This document shows, one piece after another, positions 30,068 through 39,000 of a stretch of DNA of 64,000 nucleotides. This DNA comes from Dyella halodurans (lineage in GTDB: Bacteria > Pseudomonadota > Gammaproteobacteria > Xanthomonadales > Rhodanobacteraceae): NCBI RefSeq assembly GCF_026283925.1, contig NZ_JAPDPF010000004.1, positions 186,001-250,000 on the forward strand, given 5' to 3'. The position numbers were made by a program, and so were the translations under genes. The notes under the pieces are model-generated. The model had not been told where the DNA came from and searched no databases. It saw only the letters and a list, made by a program, of their open reading frames with translations. Each line of letters begins with the position of its first letter. The stretch's first letter is position 1.

Positions 30068-30459
30068 AGGTCGCCCCTAAACTTCTCGCGCTGAATACGG
30101 ATAAACACATCAGGCAAGGCAACGCCATGCCCTGCGTCCAGGATGATATCGGTCACGTAAGTCCATTTACGCACGGCAGATGACCGCACGCCCCCTTGCA
30201 TTCCAGCCCCTCAGAACAGCGCCCCCGCACTGTCCAGCAGATCGAAAACAATGACCTGAGCTGCGACGTGGGGAGACTAGGCGTGCTGCGAAGAAACTGT
30301 CAACAAGCTGTATACGACGCATATAATTGCGACATATAGCTTCGTAAAATCAACGCCGTAAGCGTGCTCGCCGCAAGATTTACCGACGACGCAACGTACC
30401 CTTGCGAATGCGCTAGCGTTGATTCTCAAAACGCAGCGTCGAAAGTAGGCATTTCGCTT
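30068..30459. promoter_or_regulatory. Divergent regulatory region ahead of the flagellar-type operon
   Basis: About 390 gene-free bases between the operon (leftwards) and a small gene (rightwards). The part at 30309-30360 is unusually AT-rich and holds near-direct repeats CGACGCATATA and CGACATATA. A weak rightward sigma-28-like pair lies at TATAGCTT (30335-30342) and GCCGTAAG (30355-30362), with 12 nt between instead of 11. I found no sigma-54 -24/-12 element. The real operon promoter is probably here but I cannot place it. Confidence 0.4.
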
Positions 30460-30473
30460 GTGATGGCCATCAC
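30460..30473. promoter_or_regulatory. Perfect 14-bp palindrome GTGATGGCCATCAC
   Basis: Lies 63-76 nt upstream of the start codon of the 130-aa gene, in the region shared with the flagellar-type operon. Perfect dyads of this size are good repressor-site candidates. The binding protein is unknown. Confidence 0.4.
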
Positions 30474-30535
30474 CTTTTATGTGAGTGCCTCATCGCCGTT
30501 ACACTCCGCTCGCCACTTTCCAAAGGAACATCGCC

Positions 30536-30928
30536 ATGAGCTCCGATCGCATCACGCCAGGTTCTTCGTTACTGGAAACGATGCGCGCATTGGCTCAAGG
30601 CAAAGCACAATCGAGGTCGGCCGCGGCTTCCGCTCCCTCGGTCAACGCGACCAGGACCGATCAAGCGTCTTCCATTTCAGAACACTCCACCGCACAGCTT
30701 CGTCAGCGACTCCAATCCTTGGTTGCCGACACCGATGTGGATGATCCCGCGGCGATGGACATGGTGCGGGAGCCCGTACTGCGGGAAATCATCCTGTGGG
30801 AATTTGGTAGCGACTTCCGCCAGAGCACGCACTTCCAGCCGATGATCGAACGCATCAACCAGGCGATGGATCTCGATGAGCGCTTTCGCGCGCAGTTCGT
30901 CGACATGGTGCAAAACCTGAAGCATTGA
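30536..30928 (+). CDS. Unrecognised 130-aa protein, divergent from the flagellar-type operon
   Basis: I do not recognise a family. Residues 1-60 are polar (Ser, Ala, Gln, Thr) and look disordered. Residues 65-130 are helical and better ordered, with paired hydrophobic positions (PVLREIILWEFGSDFRQSTHFQPMIERINQAMDLDERF). The start at 30536 has AAAGGA 8 nt upstream. There is no signal peptide or membrane segment. A disordered N-terminus plus divergent placement beside a type III apparatus would suit a secreted substrate, chaperone or regulator; it does not match FlgM. This is an inference from position only. Confidence 0.7.
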   Translation: MSSDRITPGSSLLETMRALAQGKAQSRSAAASAPSVNATRTDQASSISEHSTAQLRQRLQSLVADTDVDDPAAMDMVREPVLREIILWEFGSDFRQSTHFQPMIERINQAMDLDERFRAQFVDMVQNLKH

Positions 30929-30942
30929 GGCGTGCCTGAAAC

Positions 30943-30957
30943 GGGGCTATTTGCCCC
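30943..30957 (+). terminator. Weak terminator-like hairpin
   Basis: GGGGC-TATTT-GCCCC starts 15 nt after the stop codon, followed by CTGATTTATC; the T run is poor. Confidence 0.4.
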
Positions 30958-31160
30958 CTGATTTATCGGACACCATAAAGCGAGGCAGCCGGTGGGGTGG
31001 CGCCGCGCGCTTGCGAATCGCTGACGCCAATAACAGCTAAACCCCACACGGAAGCCGACTCCCGCACCACGCGGAACGCAGCGCTTCTCAAGCCATGCGC
31101 GAGACTTTTCCGGACGGACACGGCTCGCGCCGCGTGCGAAGGTCCGTGCGTCGGCGGCTG

Positions 31161-31187
31161 CAAAGTTCCCATTCTTCCCGCCGACGC
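31161..31187 (+). promoter_or_regulatory. Sigma-28-like promoter ahead of the 116-aa gene
   Basis: CAAAGTTC (31161-31168), spacer of exactly 11 nt, GCCGACGC (31180-31187). Against the enteric FliA consensus TAAAGTTT-N11-GCCGATAA this matches 6 of 8 and 5 of 8, with the most conserved AAAG and GCCGA parts intact. The start codon is 89 nt downstream. Confidence 0.55.
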
Positions 31188-31276
31188 TCTGCTTGATCGC
31201 AAGTGAAATAGCGCGGGCCGAAAGGGCAGCAACCCAGACGACCCGCTAACCACAACCAACTTGTTAGGAGTTGATC

Positions 31277-31627
31277 ATGGCTACAGTCGATCATACGGCA
31301 GCCGCAGGCCCTTCCGCGCCCAACGCCGTCCCCCGTCCCACCAATCCGCTTTGCCGTCCGTTCTGGACGTTTTCGCGCGCCAAGGACGGCGACAAGTTCC
31401 GCGCCGCCCGAATCGCCGGCTTGTGCATGGGCATCCAGGCGGTGACGCGCATCCTGGTCAATAGCGACACCTTCCGCGTGATCCAGTCGAAATGCCAAGA
31501 AATGGAACCCGGCAACTGGCCCTTGGATAACGAAGTCACCGAGGGTATGTTCGCCGCGCTCTACTTCCTCAGCGAACAGGCAGAACTCGCCTGCAAGGCA
31601 TCGCTGGACGAACTGGGCTTCGAATAG
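31277..31627 (+). CDS. Unrecognised 116-aa protein behind a sigma-28-like promoter
   Basis: No family recognised. The N-terminal 35 residues are rich in Ala, Pro and Thr and look flexible; the rest is a compact helical domain with three Cys (AGLCMGIQ, QSKCQEME and AELACKAS). It has no signal peptide. AGGAG lies 6 nt before the ATG. Taken with the upstream sigma-28-like element it may belong to the flagellar-type regulon, for example as a cytosolic chaperone, regulator or exported protein. The role is unknown. Confidence 0.72.
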   Translation: MATVDHTAAAGPSAPNAVPRPTNPLCRPFWTFSRAKDGDKFRAARIAGLCMGIQAVTRILVNSDTFRVIQSKCQEMEPGNWPLDNEVTEGMFAALYFLSEQAELACKASLDELGFE

Positions 31628-31719
31628 CAAACAGAGCAACACCGAAGCGCCGTCGTCTCGCGACAAGGCAGCAACCCAAGCCATGCGAGCCCGGCCGATC
31701 CAGTCGCTCGCCCATCAAC

Positions 31720-31742
31720 AACGCCCGCGCAATGCGGGCGTT
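31720..31742 (+). terminator. Terminator-like hairpin AACGCCCGC-GCAAT-GCGGGCGTT
   Basis: Perfect 9-bp stem about 90 nt beyond the stop codon. The T run after it is only TT, so termination would be weak or Rho-assisted. Confidence 0.5.
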
Positions 31743-32118
31743 CCTCAATGGCGAACCTCTATTACTCAGCCGGAACGGGGGCAGAACTGCTGAACACGGC
31801 AGGTTGGACTGCCACCCCGTCTTTCCGGATATTCCAAGCCATGGAGAAAAGACTTTGGGACACCCAGTCTTGGCAAGAGTACCCAGACGCCGACTGAATG
31901 GGTCGCAACTCAACTACGTCCGCCTCGTTTTCCACATTGGTGCTCGCGCAAAAAAAGCGTGGTTGGGTCGCCATTATCGACATCAATCATGAGTCATCAT
32001 CTGAGTGGAAACCGTCCTGGAGTAGCCCAGGGTATCAATGGCGAATGAGGAGATTCCATAAACCAGAAATGATTTCAAATGATATGAACTTAGACCTGCA
32101 ACCAAAAGGGAATTTTCT
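31743..32118. other. Gene-free spacer with a degenerate copy of the 34711/35026 repeat
   Basis: About 375 bases. Around 31825-31935 the order of short blocks (ATTCCAAGCCA, GAAAAG, GCAAGAG, CGACTGAA, TACGTCCGCCTCGTTTTCC) follows the repeat found at 34711 and 35026 but with many changes. Base composition shifts visibly towards A+T from about 31980 onward. No gene supported. Confidence 0.4.
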
Positions 32119-33381
32119 ATGCAATCTAAAAAAATCGCATTATTGGTCATGGCGTTGACCCTTCTAACGGCAACGTCCCTACAAGCGGGTAATAACGTTC
32201 TCGTCGGATACTGGGACACTTATGCAGGCCCAGGTGACTATACCGCGGCATTAGCACCATACGCGAACGTGTCATACATAGCTCTTGGGGCGGATACCGC
32301 AGATGTACCAAAAGCAATTACTGAAGCATCAAACTATGGCATGAAGTCGATCGTTTCAGTTCAAGGCGTTTTTTTTCAAAATCAAGGAAACTCCCCTAAC
32401 CTGATTAACGGCTGGGGCACTAATTGGAGCAATTTTGCTCAGAGCATTTCAGCTCAGGTTGCGGCCAATGATGTGGCAGCGTTCTATTTATACGACGAGC
32501 CCGATGGCGCCGGTGTATCAATACAAGCATTGAGCGCAGAAGCCAACGCGGTACGCACCGCTTTTCCCAGCGTACCACTAATGATTATATATCAGCCAGG
32601 AAACTATCTCGGACTCAGCCTCGTCGATTGGGCTGGCATAGACTGTTACAGCAATGGTCAATGGACATGCGCTAATGGCCAGTCCTATTCGGCGGCCTAC
32701 TCTGGACTCAGGAGTCGATTGAATTCAAACCAACGCACCGTTCTTGTCCCCCAAGCTGGCTATCAAAGTAATAGTTTGTGCTGTAATGCGGCCTTGGAAC
32801 AGGAGCTTCAGGCTTACGTTGCGCTATCGATAGGCGACCCTGACGTTGTCGCAATAATTCCGTTCATTTGGCCGAATGCCACCGGATTCCAGGGGTTAAG
32901 CAGCTATAATTCTGGAGCCGGCTCGCTTGGTGCTTACTATACCGCCGTTAGTAGTGCATTCAAGAATGGTTACGCTTACCCATTTTCGACGTCTACTCCC
33001 GCATATGAATTCTATGCTCCCGGCACCAATAATCATTTCGTGACTACTTCAGTCCTCGAAGGGTTGAGCAATGGATTCAACTTACAGGGAATCGCTTGGA
33101 ACGTCCTTCCGATGCAGGCAAGTGGCACCATGCCACTGTATCGCTGCCATATTTCTGCAGGAAATCGGCATTTTTCTTCAACCTCATCAAGTTGCGAAGG
33201 TCAAATCGTTGAGGGAGTTTATGGGTATATATACTCTTACCAGGCAGCCAATACTTCCCCGCTCGTTCGTTATTATGACCCTTATGATGGGGATTTCTAT
33301 GACTCTGTGGCAACAGTGACACCACCGAATTACCAGCGTGTCGGTGTCTTAGGTTACGTACCTAACGTTGGCGTTCCTTAA
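32119..33381 (+). CDS. Secreted TIM-barrel-like protein with C-terminal DUF5648-type repeats
   Basis: A 420-aa exported protein. The Sec signal peptide (MQSKKIALLVMALTLLTATSLQA) is clear. Residues about 25-270 look like a glycoside-hydrolase-type alpha/beta barrel: strand-like FYLYDEPDG near 123 and the VDWAGIDCYS element resemble catalytic-strand ends, but no family is certain. Residues about 290-420 carry DUF5648-type repeats (YEFYAPGTNNHFVTTS, PLYRCHISAGNRHFSS, VRYYDPYDGDFYDS). Codon use is far more AT-rich than in its neighbours, which points to horizontal transfer. The ribosome site AAGGGA lies upstream. A strong terminator follows. Confidence 0.8.
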   Translation: MQSKKIALLVMALTLLTATSLQAGNNVLVGYWDTYAGPGDYTAALAPYANVSYIALGADTADVPKAITEASNYGMKSIVSVQGVFFQNQGNSPNLINGWGTNWSNFAQSISAQVAANDVAAFYLYDEPDGAGVSIQALSAEANAVRTAFPSVPLMIIYQPGNYLGLSLVDWAGIDCYSNGQWTCANGQSYSAAYSGLRSRLNSNQRTVLVPQAGYQSNSLCCNAALEQELQAYVALSIGDPDVVAIIPFIWPNATGFQGLSSYNSGAGSLGAYYTAVSSAFKNGYAYPFSTSTPAYEFYAPGTNNHFVTTSVLEGLSNGFNLQGIAWNVLPMQASGTMPLYRCHISAGNRHFSSTSSSCEGQIVEGVYGYIYSYQAANTSPLVRYYDPYDGDFYDSVATVTPPNYQRVGVLGYVPNVGVP

Positions 33382-33405
33382 GACTGCTCGGAGCCATGAG
33401 TAACG

Positions 33406-33462
33406 ACAGGGATCAGAGTGCACTTTTCAGAAGTTGACTTTGGTCCCTGTTTTATTTCTTTT
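33406..33462 (+). terminator. Terminator after the DUF5648 gene
   Basis: A 14-bp stem (33406-33419 with 33437-33450; two pairs are G-U), 17-nt loop, then TTTTATTTCTTTT. It lies 25 nt after the stop codon. Confidence 0.85.
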
Positions 33463-33581
33463 CGTCCGAGAAATCAGGAGTAGTCCAGCCAGACCCCTTT
33501 CTTGGTTGCCGCCTCATTCGGCAGCCGCCATAGTGGCCCAAGCTGGGCAAGCGGATTGACAAACCTACTTTCGAGGGACTC
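33463..33581. other. Short spacer upstream of the pectin-lyase-fold pseudogene
   Basis: About 120 bases holding the stretch CGAGAAATCAGGAGTAGTCCA, which recurs in similar form near 35425-35445 (AGAAATCAGGAGCGGTCCA). No promoter called. Confidence 0.35.
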
Positions 33582-34715
33582 ATGGAGAGACGACAATTTA
33601 TTGGTTCGATCCCACTCGCAGTGGGAGGCGCATTGATCGCGCTCCCTACTCAAGCTTCAGCACAATCATCCTCACCATCAACCATCTGGACCAACGTAAA
33701 GACATTTGGTGCCGTTGGTGACGGAGTCACTGACGACACGTCCGCGATCCTCGCCGCCATTGCCACACCTCAACAAAACAATGATTTTCGCGAGGGCGTG
33801 CTCTATTTTCCCGCCGGCCAATACAAATGCAGCTCAACGCTAGCTTTCACTGCCTACAGTGCCGGCGTTGTGCACAACATCATTGTCCGCGGGGACGGGC
33901 CACAATGCACTTATCTCGACTTCAGTAGCGCAAGCACCGGGTCTTCAGGAATCGCTTTCAACGCTGGTGCGTAGTTTGGCATTGAAGATCTATTGATAAA
34001 CGGCGCCCCTGGCAATGGTGTTCTCGTGGGCAGCGGAAATGCGGTGGGTACCGGCGGATACTGCTCCTTCTTTACGATCAAAAACGTCCGCGTCCAAAAT
34101 TGCGGCGCCAACGGCTTCTTCTTCGTCAACGCCTACATGGGGACATTGTCAGACTGCTGGTCAGCCAGCAATGCCGGCATAGGATTTCTGTTTGCCGGCT
34201 ACCACACATCTATTGATGTCAGCCGATGCTATGCAAGCAGCAACAAAGGCATTGGCTGGTCACTGAACGGCATGACCTATTCGTCGTTCACTGCCTGCGG
34301 CTCGGATCAAAACGTGTGGGGATATGCCATGACCAATATGGTGGGCGTATCGTTCTTGGCATGCGGCGCCGAAAGCAATCAAAGGGACGGCTGGCTATTG
34401 TTGACCGGTACCTCGACTACGATCGGACTACCCAGTCAGGTCGTAGATATTCATGGCCTGACGTTCACCTCCTGCTCGAGCTACTTTAATAGTCAGCAGG
34501 GACCCAATGCCTACGGCTCGCACATGTCTGCGTTGGCGCAAGACGGACGTCCAATCCAGTTCAAGATGTCGGGCAACACCTCGTTCTGCAATTCAGGCTC
34601 AAATGTGAGCATGGTGTTGAACGGCAATGCAGGCGCCATCACAGCATATGAAGAGCTTTCGTACTTCAACGGGTCGTGGATGACATCCGGCTCCGTCACG
34701 CGCAAAACGCTTTAG
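33582..34715 (+). pseudogene. Tat-exported pectin-lyase-fold (Pectate_lyase_3-like) gene with one in-frame TAG
   Basis: One continuous frame of 377 codons interrupted only by TAG at 33972-33974. The first 130 codons give a twin-arginine signal (MERRQFIGSIPLAVGG...QASA) and the start of a right-handed beta-helix (VKTFGAVGDGVTDDTSAI, then GVLYFPAGQYKC). After the stop the same frame continues without shift (FGIEDLLINGAPGNGVLVGS...) through repeated beta-helix rungs (YCSFFTIKNVRVQNCGANGFFF, YSSFTACGSDQNVWGY, GVSFLACGAESNQRDGW) to a stop at 34715. A single point mutation is the simplest reading, since both halves keep good coding character. A readthrough-dependent or two-chain product is possible but less likely. 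It would be an exported polysaccharide-binding or -cleaving protein. Confidence 0.85.
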
Positions 34716-34999
34716 ACGATTATCGAAAAATAGGCAGGAATGCGGTCCTGTCGGCGCAACGTGAAAGCGTTGCGCCGACATGTACCCTTGCGCGTCTCGA
34801 GAACATAGCATTCGTGCCCAATTAAACCGTCCGAGAGATCGGCGGTAGTCCAATCTGACTCCGCTTTCGCCGGGCCGCGCGATATGCCAAGCCAGGGTGC
34901 AAAGGACCCTAGCCCCCTGTCGTTGTAAGAGCACCAGGGCGACCAAAGCGAGAAGGTGACTGGACGGGGCGCGATTTAACTACCTCCGTCCCGTTTTCG
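34711..34999. repeat. Tandem repeat, copy A (about 290 bp)
   Basis: Runs from TTTAGACGA at the pseudogene stop to the CCCGTTTTCG near 34999. It aligns along its length with copy B at 35026, with many point differences. It contains a hairpin: 12-bp stem 34750-34761 with 34768-34779, loop TGAAAG. A minus-strand frame (34599-34946) crosses it but is not convincing as a gene. Confidence 0.8.
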
Positions 35000-35025
35000 G
35001 TTTTCCCGCTGTCCCGTTTTCCCGC

Positions 35026-35315
35026 TTTAGACGACGATAGAAAGTTGGGGTGGAATGCAGTCCCTTCGGCGCAACGTGAAAGCGTTGCGCCGAAATGTAC
35101 CCTTGCACGTCTCGAGAACATAGCACTCGTCCCGAGCTAAACCGCCCGAGAGATCGACGGTTGTCCAATCTGACCCTGCTTTCGCCGGGCAGCGCGACAT
35201 TCCAAGCCAGGATGAAAAGGACCCCAGCTCCCTGTCGTTGCAAGAGCACCGGGGCGACCAAAGCGAGAAGGCGACTGAACTGGGCGCGATTTACTACCCC
35301 CGTCCCGTTTTCGCG
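35026..35315. repeat. Tandem repeat, copy B (about 290 bp)
   Basis: Second copy of the unit at 34711, offset by about 315 bp. Its hairpin is at 35065-35076 with 35083-35094, loop TGAAAG. The outermost pair is T-A here and G-C in copy A, so pairing is preserved by a double change. No gene in this stretch; the minus-strand frame at 34980-35261 only mirrors the one in copy A. Confidence 0.8.
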
Positions 35316-35351
35316 TTTTCGATGCGTGCCGTTTTCGATGCGTTTTCGATG
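35314..35351. repeat. Three copies of CGTTTTCGATG
   Basis: Copies at 35314-35324, 35330-35340 and 35341-35351, directly after copy B of the large repeat. A small slippage-type array. Confidence 0.75.
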
Positions 35352-35428
35352 TCAGCCGTGAATCGTTGATGCTTTTCCATCGAACACTTCCGTGCAGGGA
35401 TTGTCCTCGCGCTTTGGTGTCCAAGAAA

Positions 35429-35950
35429 TCAGGAGCGGTCCACTCCATCCTGTTTTCCGATGTGTTTCCCTCGGAGCCATGTGTGGAAGCCAAACTCCAC
35501 CAACAGCCATAAGGCCGCCATGGCCCCCGTCGCAGGAAGGAGCCAGACCCGACTCGCGCCACCAAGAAGGATAAGCGGCATTGCCACAAGATAATTTACC
35601 AACGTAAACCAGCGATACCTGGGTAACTTGACTTGTGCAAAGCGCGCCACGATCGCCTCGTGGCGGCGATTCAAACAAAAATAATTCAATGCATAACTCA
35701 AGGGCATTACAAACAAGATCGATCCCCCTCGTGGATCGATCCGCCCGTGCCACCACGCCTGCCACACTTGCTCCAGCGCGGTCCGAAGGCCGGTCAGTGG
35801 TTCAAGTACGTTGAGCAACCAGAAAGAAAGCGCCATAAAATAAAGGAAGCTCGTCCAATCAGCATTCCCCTTGGCATCCGCCACGTCGCCACTTCCTGTC
35901 AACGAGCGTTGGAAAGACATGTAGTACCCGAAGCAGATAAATTGATACAT
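35429..35950 (-). CDS. Small membrane protein downstream of the giant RHS gene, candidate immunity protein
   Basis: A 173-aa inner-membrane protein with four hydrophobic helices (about 35-52, 79-97, 116-134, 138-157) and a basic C-terminal tail. I recognise no named family. The start at 35950 has AAGGGA 6 nt upstream. It lies 77 nt after the stop of the 4713-aa YD/RHS gene on the same strand, where cognate immunity genes of polymorphic toxins are normally found. A membrane-embedded immunity protein would suit a toxin tip that acts on the inner membrane. This is an inference from position and topology. Confidence 0.65.
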   Translation of the reverse strand: MYQFICFGYYMSFQRSLTGSGDVADAKGNADWTSFLYFMALSFWLLNVLEPLTGLRTALEQVWQAWWHGRIDPRGGSILFVMPLSYALNYFCLNRRHEAIVARFAQVKLPRYRWFTLVNYLVAMPLILLGGASRVWLLPATGAMAALWLLVEFGFHTWLRGKHIGKQDGVDRS

Positions 35951-35973
35951 CGCGTCCCTTGGATTCGAAACAA

Positions 35974-35996
35974 CTCCGGTCGCGTTGCGGCCGGAG
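35974..35996 (-). terminator. Hairpin between the RHS gene and its downstream gene
   Basis: CTCCGG (35974-35979) pairs with CCGGAG (35991-35996), with further CGC/GCG pairs inside; on the minus strand TTGTTTCG follows. It may partly terminate transcription and lower the expression of the next gene relative to the RHS gene, or simply stabilise mRNA. Confidence 0.35.
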
Positions 35997-36027
35997 CCTC
36001 TTGGTGTCGCGCATGCCCCCTGACTGA

Positions 36028-39000
36028 CTAACGCTGTAATGTGGTCGGGTTGCTCTGATTGTAAAGCTGATCGATCTTATCGCTGCCGTAGTGATAAAGC
36101 GCACGCCATCCGCTCTGACCATGGTACTCAAACTTGCCAGCTTCGTAATCGATCACGCCCCAGGCGATACCTGCGGCTGCGCCAACCGGACCACCGGCTG
36201 CGCCAGCAATGGCATCAGCAGCAAAAATGGATCCAGCGCTGACTCCCACGTGCCCCCAATCTAGTGGATCACTCCATTTCATGGTTGCGAGCTCAAGTCC
36301 CACAGCACCTCTGGCCAGCACTTTACCCGCAGTTTTCAACGCCGGTGCCACTCCCTTCAACACCTTGGCTAAATCCAGCACCGCACCGGTGTCAGTGGCA
36401 AGATTCCTGCCGATCTGAATCGCGGGCGCGGGGTTTGCAAACGCTGATGCACGGCCACCATTGGCGATCACAGCGGCGGTCCAGCCTTTGGGCACGGACG
36501 CACCCACCCGCACTTGCATGCCCGCTTCGCCAAGGCCACGCACCAGATCCATGGTGCCGCTCAGGATCGATGAGCTCAGGATTCCCTCGTCCTTGTAAGG
36601 AAGGTCGATGCCAACGTTTTGCGACGATGTATCAACCGGTGCGATGGGTCCCGACGTGTTATTCGGCGATGCCACCGGGCCCCAAAGATTGCTATAGGCC
36701 CCTCCCAGGGAGAAGTTCGATGTGCCCTGTAGCGGCTGACCTTGCCAGTACGCTGGGCCAAAGCCTGTTCCAGCTGTCGCTAGCGGATACCCAGCAAGGC
36801 CCCCTCCGGATGATCCCTGGTCTGACCCGGGGCCCCCGGCGCTCTGAGAATAGTTACTCGAATCCCCACTGTCCTCACCGACATAGGTGCGCGTGCGATA
36901 TTCATCGAGCGCCTGTTGCGCGGCCGACATGTCGCGTCCTTGTGCGGTTAGGCGATCAATGTCGGCCTGATTCTCAGCGATCTCCGCGTCAGATTCGAGT
37001 CGCGTGAAGCCGCTCGCTGCCGCAGAACTCGGTCGCACTGTGCCGAATGTGTCGTATACCGTTTGCCAGTCGGAAGCAGCGACCGAAGGACCTCCACTCA
37101 CAACTTGCGCCATCAAGGCATCGGAGATGCCGCTATCTGCTGACGCGGCCCCTTGCGCGCCCACACCCTGCCCGCCCTTCGTAAAGTCGAACTGATAGCC
37201 TTGCTGCGCAATGCCCGGGCTGCTCATCCCCGCAATGGCCGCATTCCCCAACGCATTCCCAAATGCGTCCTCGCCGATCTGACTCCATGTACTGGTGCGG
37301 TCATCGCCCAGCAGTTGCGAGGTCTCTTTGTCCAAGGCACCGGACATCAACCCACCCGCCACATCCCGGGTGAAGCTTCCCGAGCTGTCGCCCAACTGCT
37401 GCAAAGCCCCACCCTTCAACCCCGCCTCTGCAGTCAGCCCTGATGCCACCGCCGACGCCACCACGCCCGCCCAGCTGAACTGGCTCGCCTGTCCCGTGAT
37501 ATGGGCAGCTACGACATTGCTGGCATAGCTGCCCGCACCTAGCAACGCTGCGCCAGCCGGCTTCAATTTGCCTGCTGCGCTCGCCAGCGCCGAAGAGTCG
37601 CTGCCGGTGCTGGCGATCTCGCTGCCGATACCCGCCGTCAACCCAGCGGCCAAGCCGCTGGTCAATGCCTGAGTTAATGAGAATCCGCTACTAATTCCTT
37701 CCGCATCCCCCGTAATCTGACCGGCTACACTACCAACAAATCCTCCAATAGCAGCCGCACCTGCGCCCGCCAAGCCATAACTACCACTCAACGCAGCAAC
37801 GCCCGCACCCCATACCGATCCTGTCGCCCCAGCAAACGCCTCCGCTGCCAAGCCCGCCGTGTAAATGCTGGCCACGATCACCACCGCGACCATGACGATC
37901 TCTGCCACCCCCGAACACCCCGACGCACTCGGCGGCGGCGGTGGCACCGCCGGCAAGCTCGGCGTCGTACTGCCGATGATCTGACCTGGGTTGTATGGCT
38001 TGAACGTAGTCGACGTGTTCGCATGCGTCGTCACCGACGGCACGGTAATCGACTGCCCCACCACCAGCCCGCTATCCCCCGTGAGGCCGTTTGCCGCGGC
38101 AATGATGTACGCCATGCCGCTGTTGCCGTACACCGACTGCGCGATGCTCTCCAGCGAATCGCCCGCCTGCACCACGTACTGCGTCGGGTTGCCACTACTG
38201 AATCCGGTGAGCGTGCCGGACACGTTGATATCGCCCGCTTCATCCATGTCGCCCAGCTGTTGGCCGTTGACGTAGGTGTAGTGATCGGTACCGTTGCCGC
38301 CATTGGGCGTAAACGTGCTGCCGCTGGAGGTGCCGGTGCGACGCTCGACGATGTCGCCGGTGGCGTCGTAGGCAAACGCGCGGGTCTCGTTCTGAGCGGT
38401 GCCCGCACCGTTCTGGCTGGTCTGCGACACGGCAATGCGGCGACCGAAGTCGTCGTAGTAACTGGTGTCGGTGGCCGGCACGTAGCCGGACACGGTCGGC
38501 GTACCGCTGGTGCTCTGCTCCAGGTAACCGTCTTTCTTGATGTAGCTCACGGTGTAGTTGGCGCCGTAGGCCCCGTTGCCTCCGCTCACCGCCGGCTGGG
38601 TGTAGCTGTACGCCGTGACATTGTCCTCGTGATCAAAGGCCGTGTAGGTGGTGGTGGAAGCCATCACCTCGGGACCATCACTGCTGATGGTGGGTACGGC
38701 GCTCTGGCCACCATCGGGCAGCGTGCCATTGCCGTCAAAGTATTGCTGGCCGATTTGGGTCCAGTTGCGCGTCGGCGCGTTCCAGCTCACCTGTTCGGTA
38801 ACCACGCCATCGGCGTTGTAAGCGGTCGCCGAGCCGTAGCCGAGCCAGCCGCCAATGTTGAGATACATGTAGCCGGTTGGCTTGTCGGGCAGGCCGTAAA
38901 TGCTCTCGGTGGTGTTGGAGGCCAGATAGTTGTTGCTACCGACCTGATGACCGTCAGCGTCGTACCAATACTGCGTTTTTACGCCAAGATTGCTTTGGCC

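Noticed and set aside
30301-30360. AT-rich box considered as a leftward sigma-70 promoter of the flagellar-type operon
   Set aside because: TTGATT occurs, but no acceptable -10 lies at 16-18 nt, so only a general regulatory region was recorded.
34599-35261. Two minus-strand frames (34599-34946 and 34980-35261) with related products
   Set aside because: Their similarity follows from the tandem DNA repeat. They have no good ribosome site, and one runs into the pseudogene on the opposite strand. Kept as repeat, not as genes.
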